Shown here: one piece after another, positions 9,539 to 14,070 of the stretch
Layout: each line of letters starts with the position of its first letter
Position numbering within the stretch: position 1 is the stretch's first letter
Assembly (NCBI GenBank): GCA_021846485.1
Contig: JAJZWW010000035.1
Span: 1-14,070, forward strand
Reading direction: 5' to 3'
DNA length: 14,070 nucleotides
DNA from: Actinomycetes bacterium
GTDB taxonomy: Bacteria; Actinomycetota; Acidimicrobiia; Acidimicrobiales; Palsa-688
Notes under the pieces: model-generated
Told to the model about the DNA's origin: nothing
Databases searched by the model: none
Seen by the model: the letters and a program-made list of their open reading frames with translations, nothing else
Position numbers and translations under genes: made by a program

Positions 9539-12082
9539 GTGAGGGCCCTTCGAAGCTTCACCGTCCGCGCCCGGTTGCCCCAACCGCTCGACCCGTTGCG
9601 GGAGCTGGCGTTCAACCTGCGCTGGGCATGGGACCCGCGGACGCGCGACCTGTTCCGCTGGGTGGACCCGCAGCTGTGGGAGACGAGCTTCCACGACCCG
9701 GTGCGAGTCCTGAGCCTCGTCGACCGCCGAAGGCTCGAGCAACTGAGTGCCGACCCTGCGTTCCTCGGCGTGCTGGGAGAGCTGCACGACGAGCTCAACC
9801 GCTACTGCAGCGCGGGGCGCTGGTTCCAGGCGCGGGCGGCGAGCCCCCTGCGCTCGGTCGCCTACTTCTCTCCTGAGCTCGGCATCGCGGAGGCCCTGCC
9901 GCAGTACTCGGGCGGGCTCGGCGTTCTCGCCGGCGACCACCTGAAGGCGGCCAGCAGCCTGGGCGTCCCGCTGACCGGCGTCGGCCTCATGTACCGGATG
10001 GGGTACTTCCGCCAGTACCTCGACGGAGAGGGCTGGCAGGGCGAGCACTACCCGGTGCTCGACCCCCACGCCATGGCGCTGCGGCTGGTCGACGGTGTCC
10101 GAGTCGAGCTCCCGCTGGCCGATCAGACCCTGGTGGCCCAGGTGTGGCTGGCCGAGATCGGCCGGGTCAGGCTGTACCTCCTCGACGCCGACGTGGACTC
10201 CAACCCCGCCGAGCTGCGGGAGATCACCGACCGCCTCTACGGCGGCGGCGTGGAGCACCGGCTGCGCCAGGAGATCCTGCTCGGCATCGGTGGGGTGCGC
10301 GCCTTGCAGGCGCTGGGCGTTCCGGCCCAGGTCTTCCACACCAACGAGGGTCATGCCGGGTTCCTCGGGCTGGAGCGCATCCGGGCCCTGGTGGCCGACG
10401 AGGGGCTCCGCTTCGCCGAGGCGATCGAGGTGGTCCGCTCGGGGACCATCTTCACGACCCACACGCCGGTGCCCGCCGGCATCGACCGCTTCCCCAGGGA
10501 GATGATCGAGCGCTACTTCGGCGGGTGGGCGGCCGAGGTGGGGGTGGGGATCGACGAGCTGATGGCCCTCGGTCACTTCCCTGCCGATCCGCCCGACATG
10601 CCGTTCAACATGGCGGTGATGGGCCTGCGCCTCGCCGGGCGCTCCAACGGTGTCTCGGTCCTCCACGGCGACACCAGCCGGCGGATGTTCCAACCGCTTT
10701 GGCCGGCGGTGCCCGCCGAGGAGGTGCCGATGACCTCGGTGACCAACGGGGTCCACGCACGCACGTGGGTGTCGGCGGAGATGAGCGACCTGCTCACCCG
10801 GTACGTGTCACCGGCGTGGGACGAGGCCGGCCCCGAGGAGTGGGCCCGGGTTGCCGACATCCGCGACGACGAGCTGTGGCGGGTCCGCGAGCAGGGACGC
10901 GAGGCGCTGGTCAGCTTCGTCAGGGCGCGCACCGCCCGGACGATGCTGGCGACGGGCGTGCCGGCGGTCGACACCGCCTGGGTGGACGAGGCGCTCGACC
11001 CCCGCCATCTGGTCGTCGGCTTCGCCCGCCGCTTCGCGAGCTACAAGCGGGCCACCCTGCTGCTCTCCCAGCCCGAGCGGCTGCGACGGCTGCTGCTCGA
11101 CGACCAGCGCCCGCTGCAGCTGGTCTTCGCCGGCAAGGCCCATCCCGCAGACGAGCTCGGCAAGGCGATGATCGCCGAGATCAGCCGGTTCGCCGCCGAC
11201 CCGGAGATCCGGCACCGGATCGTGTTCGTCGAGGACTACGACATCGCCGTCGCCCGCACCCTCCACCAGGGCAGTGACGTGTGGCTCAACACGCCGCGCC
11301 GCCCGATGGAGGCGAGCGGCACGAGCGGGATGAAAGCCGCCCTCAACGGGGCGCTCAACTGCTCGATCCTCGACGGCTGGTGGGACGAGGCATGGGACGG
11401 CGCCAACGGCTGGGCGATACCCTCGGCGGAATCCTGCGAAGACGTCGCCCGCCGCGACGAAATGGAGGCGGAGAGCCTCTTTCGGATCCTTGAGCGCCAG
11501 GTGGTCCCGCTGTTCTACGACCGCTCCGGCGGGCGGCTCCCCCGGGGGTGGATCCACCGGGTCAAGACATCCCTGGCGTCGCTCGGCCCCCGGGTGCTCG
11601 CCTCCCGCATGGTCCGTGACTACGTCGAGGAGATGTACGAGCCGACCGCGGCTCGAGTCGAGAAGCTGGCCGACTCGGGCTACGCAGCCGCCCGTCGCCT
11701 GTCCGCGTGGCGTCAGCGGGTCACCGAGGCGTGGCCCGGCGTGACGATCGCGGAAGTCGGCGGCGAACCCGACGGGCGGGTGCCGACGGAGCTCGGGGGG
11801 ACCCGGGAGGTCGCCGCGGAGGTCCGCCTCGGCGCCCTGCGACCCGGCGACGTCGCCGTCCAGCTGCTCCACGGGGCGGTCCTCGGCGGCGGCGAGCTGG
11901 CCGGCACCGAGGTGGTGGGGATGCGCCTCGCCGGCGGGTCGGGGGGCGAGGGCGGCACCTACCGCTACACCGGGAGCTTCGCCTGCGACCGGCCCGGGCG
12001 CCACGGCTACACGCTGCGGATCGTCCCCTCCCACCCCGACCTGGCCGACCCCTTGGAGCTCGGCTGCATCGCCTGGGCGTGA
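9539..12082 (+). CDS. glgP: Alpha-glucan phosphorylase, short actinobacterial type (GT35)
   Basis: A PLP enzyme that removes glucose from the ends of alpha-1,4 glucan as glucose-1-phosphate. 847 residues. The N-terminal part (about 1-105, including ELAFNLRWAWDP at 22-33 and LFRWVDPQLWE) is the DUF3417-like module of the shorter phosphorylase group. YFSPELGIAEALPQYSGGLG (109-128) and AGDHLKAAS mark the start of the core. Further motifs are FHTNEGHAGFL (266-276), TTHTPVPAGID (306-316), MTSVTNGVHARTW (398-410) and FARRFASYKRATLL (495-508). The PLP lysine is K599 in GTSGMKAALNG, and GWWDEAWDGANGWAI follows. An extra beta-rich tail (about 730-847) ends the protein. GTG 9539 is chosen because it begins the conserved region just after a TANNNT box. 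In mycobacteria the same class of enzyme sits beside GlgE-pathway genes. Confidence 0.95.
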   Translation: MRALRSFTVRARLPQPLDPLRELAFNLRWAWDPRTRDLFRWVDPQLWETSFHDPVRVLSLVDRRRLEQLSADPAFLGVLGELHDELNRYCSAGRWFQARAASPLRSVAYFSPELGIAEALPQYSGGLGVLAGDHLKAASSLGVPLTGVGLMYRMGYFRQYLDGEGWQGEHYPVLDPHAMALRLVDGVRVELPLADQTLVAQVWLAEIGRVRLYLLDADVDSNPAELREITDRLYGGGVEHRLRQEILLGIGGVRALQALGVPAQVFHTNEGHAGFLGLERIRALVADEGLRFAEAIEVVRSGTIFTTHTPVPAGIDRFPREMIERYFGGWAAEVGVGIDELMALGHFPADPPDMPFNMAVMGLRLAGRSNGVSVLHGDTSRRMFQPLWPAVPAEEVPMTSVTNGVHARTWVSAEMSDLLTRYVSPAWDEAGPEEWARVADIRDDELWRVREQGREALVSFVRARTARTMLATGVPAVDTAWVDEALDPRHLVVGFARRFASYKRATLLLSQPERLRRLLLDDQRPLQLVFAGKAHPADELGKAMIAEISRFAADPEIRHRIVFVEDYDIAVARTLHQGSDVWLNTPRRPMEASGTSGMKAALNGALNCSILDGWWDEAWDGANGWAIPSAESCEDVARRDEMEAESLFRILERQVVPLFYDRSGGRLPRGWIHRVKTSLASLGPRVLASRMVRDYVEEMYEPTAARVEKLADSGYAAARRLSAWRQRVTEAWPGVTIAEVGGEPDGRVPTELGGTREVAAEVRLGALRPGDVAVQLLHGAVLGGGELAGTEVVGMRLAGGSGGEGGTYRYTGSFACDRPGRHGYTLRIVPSHPDLADPLELGCIAWA

Positions 12083-12086
12083 CCCT

Positions 12087-12112
12087 CCGGGCCCGGCGCG
12101 CGCCGGCCCGGG
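12087..12112. terminator. Strong GC hairpin after glgP
   Basis: Just 4 nt after the glgP stop the sequence CCGGGCCCGGCGCG is followed by CGCCGGCCCGGG. It forms a stem of about 12 bp with one bulged base and almost no loop. No T tract follows. It lies between glgP and the converging kinase remnant, so it may terminate both, by a non-classical mechanism if it does so. Confidence 0.5.
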
Positions 12113-12129
12113 CATCTCCTCGCCCGACC

Positions 12130-13078
12130 CTACAGGCCCTTGGCCGGGCCGGCAGGCCCGTCGGGCCCGCCGGCAACCACGGGCAGGCGGACGACCACCC
12201 GAGCACCGCGGGCGGGACCGGCGAAATGGACCATCCCCCCATGACGTCCGACGACGATCCGTTCGTTCCCCCCCCCCACCCCCACCTCCAGCTGGGTTCG
12301 CAACGCGTTCAGCGGGCTGCGCAGCTCGTGGGAGGCGTCAGCGACGAAGGCTCGCTGGCGCTCGGCCGCCGTCTCGAGGCGGTCGAGCATCCCGTTCATC
12401 GTCTGGGCCAGGCGAGCCACCTCGTCGCCACTCCGAGGGACCGGTAGCCGCCGGTGCAGATCGGACCCCGTGATGGTGGCCACCTCGGCACGGATCTGAT
12501 CGATCGGCCGGAGACTGCGCCCCACCACCCACCACGAGGTGACGGCTACGAACACGAGGAGCGCGGGGAGTCCGACCGCGAGGGCGACCTCGACGTCACC
12601 CACGGCGACCTCGGTGGTGGCCAAGGGGTGGCGAGCACGGTCACTGGTCGGGCACGCAGGTGGGCAGCCACGGCCACGATGCCGATATGACCGTCCTGAC
12701 CGACGAGCGATCCGGGAAGGATTCGATTCGAGCCGTGCCGGCGGTCCGTCCAGTGAGCGGCGGGCCGATGGGGGGCTCGCCGACGATGTTGGCCGACGCG
12801 GAGACGACCCTCCCATCCGGTCCGATCACCTGGGCGAAGGTTGTCGCCTGGCCGGGGAGGCGGAGGATCTTCGGCAACGATCCTGAAGCGGCCAGAGCGG
12901 CGATGTCAGCAGCTCAGGCCTTCGCCGCCGAGCGCTGCTCGCTTTCGAGGGAACTACGAACCTGGGCCACGAGCAGGACCGCGTCCACCGCGAGGGCGGC
13001 GGCGACCGCTGCCGTGGCGGCCACTGTCGTGCGCACTCGCACAGGACCCCGCCCGTCGTTGCTGACCACGGCTTCCAT
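12130..13078 (-). pseudogene. Decayed sensor histidine kinase (HAMP-HisKA, ATPase domain mostly lost)
   Basis: Remains of a membrane sensor kinase of the OmpR-partner type. From an ATG at 13078 a hydrophobic segment (residues about 19-40) leads into an extracytoplasmic sensor. An in-frame TGA (12914-12916) interrupts it after 54 codons. The sensor resumes in the same frame (TFAQVIGPDGRVVSASANIV), continues in a second frame near 12700 (IGIVAVAAHLRARPVTVLAT) and in a third from about 12630 (ALAVGLPALLVFVAV, the second membrane segment). The third frame then has HAMP (VVGRSLRPIDQIRAEV) and the H box FVADASHELRSPLN with its histidine codon at 12328-12330. Directly after LEVG the frame jumps to what looks like the end of an ATPase domain (GRHGGMVHF, ARVVVRLP); the N and G1 boxes are absent. 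Four independent lesions make sequencing error unlikely as the whole explanation. No response regulator is adjacent. Confidence 0.8.
12268..12277. repeat. Ten-base C homopolymer at the kinase deletion point
   Basis: A run of ten C, followed after one A by five more C, lies exactly where the kinase remnant passes from its H-box domain to the tail of the ATPase domain. It reads as glycines in the minus-strand frame. Such a tract is prone to slippage and may mark the deletion junction; its length could also be a sequencing weak spot. Confidence 0.6.
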
Positions 13079-13152
13079 CCTCGGTTCCAGGTCCGGCCTT
13101 GACTTCGAGCCGACTCTACTGTAAGGGGATCCGCTACCGGGCGGACGGATGC

Positions 13153-13185
13153 GCCGACGTGGCGGTCACTGACGAATGCGTCGGC
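13153..13185 (-). terminator. Nested stem-loop immediately after the toxin gene
   Basis: GCCGACG (13153-13159) pairs with CGTCGGC (13179-13185), and a second stem GTCA-C-TGAC lies inside the loop. It begins one base after the toxin stop codon. Position suggests a terminator for the antitoxin-toxin operon; no T run is present. The 13079-13152 stretch between it and the kinase remnant holds nothing else I recognise. Confidence 0.4.
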
Positions 13186-13590
13186 TCATGGTTCTCGTCG
13201 GGTTACCGAAAGGTCTGAGATCTTGGCGTCGAGACGATCGAAGCTTACGAGTCCGTCCAGCTGGCGTACCTCCACCAACGCGACCAGGTACGCATCGGGC
13301 CAGTCCATGCTGCGCTGCCCGTAGTGCTCTAGCGTGCGGCGCAGGAGGGCCTCGTTGTCGACGACCACTGAGCCCAGCGACAAGGTGGCTTCAACGAGGC
13401 GGGCTACCTCGTACCTCGGGCGGGCGTAAGGGCCCTGGAGGACGTAGACGATCTCGGCCACGGTGAGATCGGTGAGCACGAGGCTGCGAGGTGGGGCCTC
13501 GACTAGGGCAGTGGTGGCCCGGGCCGCCATGTCTGGGGGCTGACCGGTGAAGTGGCGGAGCACGACGTTTGCATCGAGGACTTCGCTCAT
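13186..13590 (-). CDS. PIN-domain toxin (VapC type ribonuclease)
   Basis: A metal-dependent RNase expected to cut RNA and slow growth when not bound by its antitoxin. 134 residues, the usual size. The four acidic positions of the PIN active site are seen: D6 in VLDANVVLR, E46 in TVAEIVYVL, D99 in MDWPDAYLVAL (with D96 close by) and D118 in SFDRLD. The ATG at 13590 shares one base with the antitoxin stop (TGATG), so the pair is translationally coupled and co-transcribed. The frame is complete, so the toxin is likely functional, unlike the kinase remnant just downstream. VapC names cover a broad family; the RNA target cannot be read from sequence. Confidence 0.92.
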   Translation of the reverse strand: MSEVLDANVVLRHFTGQPPDMAARATTALVEAPPRSLVLTDLTVAEIVYVLQGPYARPRYEVARLVEATLSLGSVVVDNEALLRRTLEHYGQRSMDWPDAYLVALVEVRQLDGLVSFDRLDAKISDLSVTRREP

Positions 13591-13859
13591 CAGGCCGGGT
13601 CGTCGTGACGCTCGGCTTGAGCCGACCAAGCCGCCGCCCGGACGCTCGGCCATTCAGCGTCGGCCCACTTGGCGGGGACGGGGACCGAGCCGGCCAGGGC
13701 CATGAAATCGGCCGCCTTGCGAACCTGTGCGTGAGGGGTACCCGGCCCAAGATCTACCTCGAAGATCACCTCGTCGCCCTTGTCGAGGTCCAGCGCCCGC
13801 CGGACAGCAGCGGGGATCGTCACCTGGCCCTTGGCCGTGATTCGAGCGCCTACTTCCAT
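13590..13859 (-). CDS. AbrB/SpoVT-type antitoxin (VapB-like)
   Basis: A DNA-binding antitoxin that neutralises the PIN toxin encoded next to it and normally represses its own operon. 89 residues. The N-terminal swapped-hairpin domain is clear: ARITAKGQVTIPAAVRRAL (5-23), then LDKGDEVIFEVD (25-36). The C-terminal half (DFMALAGSVPVPAKWAD, 51-67, and a Trp/Arg-rich end) fits the toxin-binding tail of actinobacterial members. The ATG at 13859 is fixed by the domain; a longer open frame upstream of it reads through the promoter and has no domain character. A TATAGT box sits 7 nt ahead, and the intervening AAGGGG could also serve as a Shine-Dalgarno sequence. Confidence 0.9.
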   Translation of the reverse strand: MEVGARITAKGQVTIPAAVRRALDLDKGDEVIFEVDLGPGTPHAQVRKAADFMALAGSVPVPAKWADAEWPSVRAAAWSAQAERHDDPA

Positions 13860-13862
13860 GCC

Positions 13863-13885
13863 CCTTACTATACCCAGATGTAAGG
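13863..13885 (-). promoter_or_regulatory. Promoter and inverted-repeat operator of the toxin-antitoxin operon
   Basis: Inverted repeat CCTTAC (13863-13868) / GTAAGG (13880-13885) with an 11-base centre. It encloses the -10 box TATAGT (minus strand, 13872-13867), which is seven bases before the antitoxin ATG. Placing a repeat over the promoter is what autoregulation by an AbrB-type antitoxin requires. A further GCTCCTT direct repeat is seen on the minus strand at 13882-13888 and 13901-13907, 19 nt apart. Binding itself is inferred. Confidence 0.55.
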
Positions 13886-13939
13886 AGCAACGTGGCATGC
13901 AAGGAGCCCAGCCCGCGTGGCTGCCCCAGTTGCCGATCC

Positions 13940-13956
13940 CCTGTGACACGCACAGG
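13940..13956. repeat. Short inverted repeat upstream of the toxin-antitoxin operon
   Basis: CCTGTG-ACACG-CACAGG, six-base arms around a five-base loop. It lies between the end of the possible gene at the right edge and the antitoxin promoter. It could be a weak terminator for the former or a regulator site; nothing in the sequence decides between them. The rest of 13886-14005 shows no gene. Confidence 0.3.
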
Positions 13957-14005
13957 CGTTCGGTCGCGAATACCCGCACACCGCAGGGGTTCCCCGGGTA
14001 CTGGG

Positions 14006-14070
14006 TCAAGGTTCGGCCGCCGCGGCGTCGTGCACCGCGGCGCCCAGCCAGTGCTGCACCTCGCGCCAGC
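14006..14070 (-). CDS. Possible C-terminal end of an unidentified protein
   Basis: Reading into the window from the right edge on the minus strand, one frame gives about 20 residues beginning WREVQHWLGAA and ending in an alanine-rich tail AAAAEP before a TGA at 14008-14006. The composition looks like the amphipathic end of a GC-rich gene, but the fragment is too short to assign a family, and another frame is also open here. Transcription would run in the same direction as the antitoxin operon 147 nt away. Confidence 0.3.
   Translation of the reverse strand, partial: WREVQHWLGAAVHDAAAAEP

Noticed and set aside
12130..12816. Functional short histidine kinase of 228 residues
   Set aside because: Its first ~65 residues are out-of-frame sensor sequence, and the ATP-binding N and G1 boxes are missing, so it cannot autophosphorylate.
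13095..13130. TAGAGT as a -10 box for the kinase remnant
   Set aside because: It lies some 30 nt from the ATG with no -35 and no matching spacing; too weak to list.
13886..14005. Possible tRNA or attachment-site remnant beside the toxin-antitoxin operon
   Set aside because: GTTCG-like and GGGGTTCCCC strings are present, but no cloverleaf or duplicated end could be built.
13860..14009. Fifty-codon N-terminal extension of the antitoxin
   Set aside because: It would read through the TATAGT box and inverted repeat, and AbrB domains normally begin right at the protein N-terminus, as with ATG 13859.

Overview
The window is very GC-rich, uses GTG starts freely, and carries the GlgE-type maltose-1-phosphate pathway. 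It also shows several TANNNT boxes placed 6-7 nt ahead of a start codon. Together these point to an actinobacterial chromosome, plausibly of the Acidimicrobiia type; that placement is inference, not proof. I see no phage, IS element, CRISPR array, tRNA or rRNA.

Left (1-2014): the 5' part of a cysteine desulfurase gene on the minus strand runs off the window. Divergent from it is a GalT-family nucleotidylyltransferase gene, preceded by a possible 21-codon leader ORF whose stop overlaps the galT start. A small palindromic region separates galT from the next, convergent gene.

Centre (2054-12082): a compact alpha-glucan locus. On the minus strand, in transcription order, are glgE (maltosyltransferase), treS (trehalose synthase/maltose-forming), pep2 (maltokinase) and glgB (branching enzyme). 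They overlap by 4 nt or lie 35 and 10 nt apart, so they form one operon. Divergent from glgE across only 79 nt is glgP (alpha-glucan phosphorylase). TreS converts trehalose to maltose, Pep2 phosphorylates it to maltose-1-phosphate, GlgE extends alpha-1,4 chains with it, GlgB adds alpha-1,6 branches, and GlgP releases glucose-1-phosphate from the polymer. Every catalytic residue I looked for is present. The GalT homologue could draw glucose-1-phosphate into nucleotide sugars, which is inference. No glgA, glgC or glgM is in view.

Right (12083-14070): a decayed sensor histidine kinase with a stop codon, two frame changes and loss of most of its ATPase domain. Next comes an intact AbrB-type antitoxin/PIN toxin pair with an inverted repeat over its promoter, then the last codons of a possible further minus-strand gene at the edge.

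The most notable regulatory observation is that five independent start sites (cysteine desulfurase, the galT leader, glgE, glgP, antitoxin) share TANNNT-N6/7-RTG, the layout expected of leaderless actinobacterial transcripts. The operon-internal genes pep2 and glgB instead carry Shine-Dalgarno sequences.
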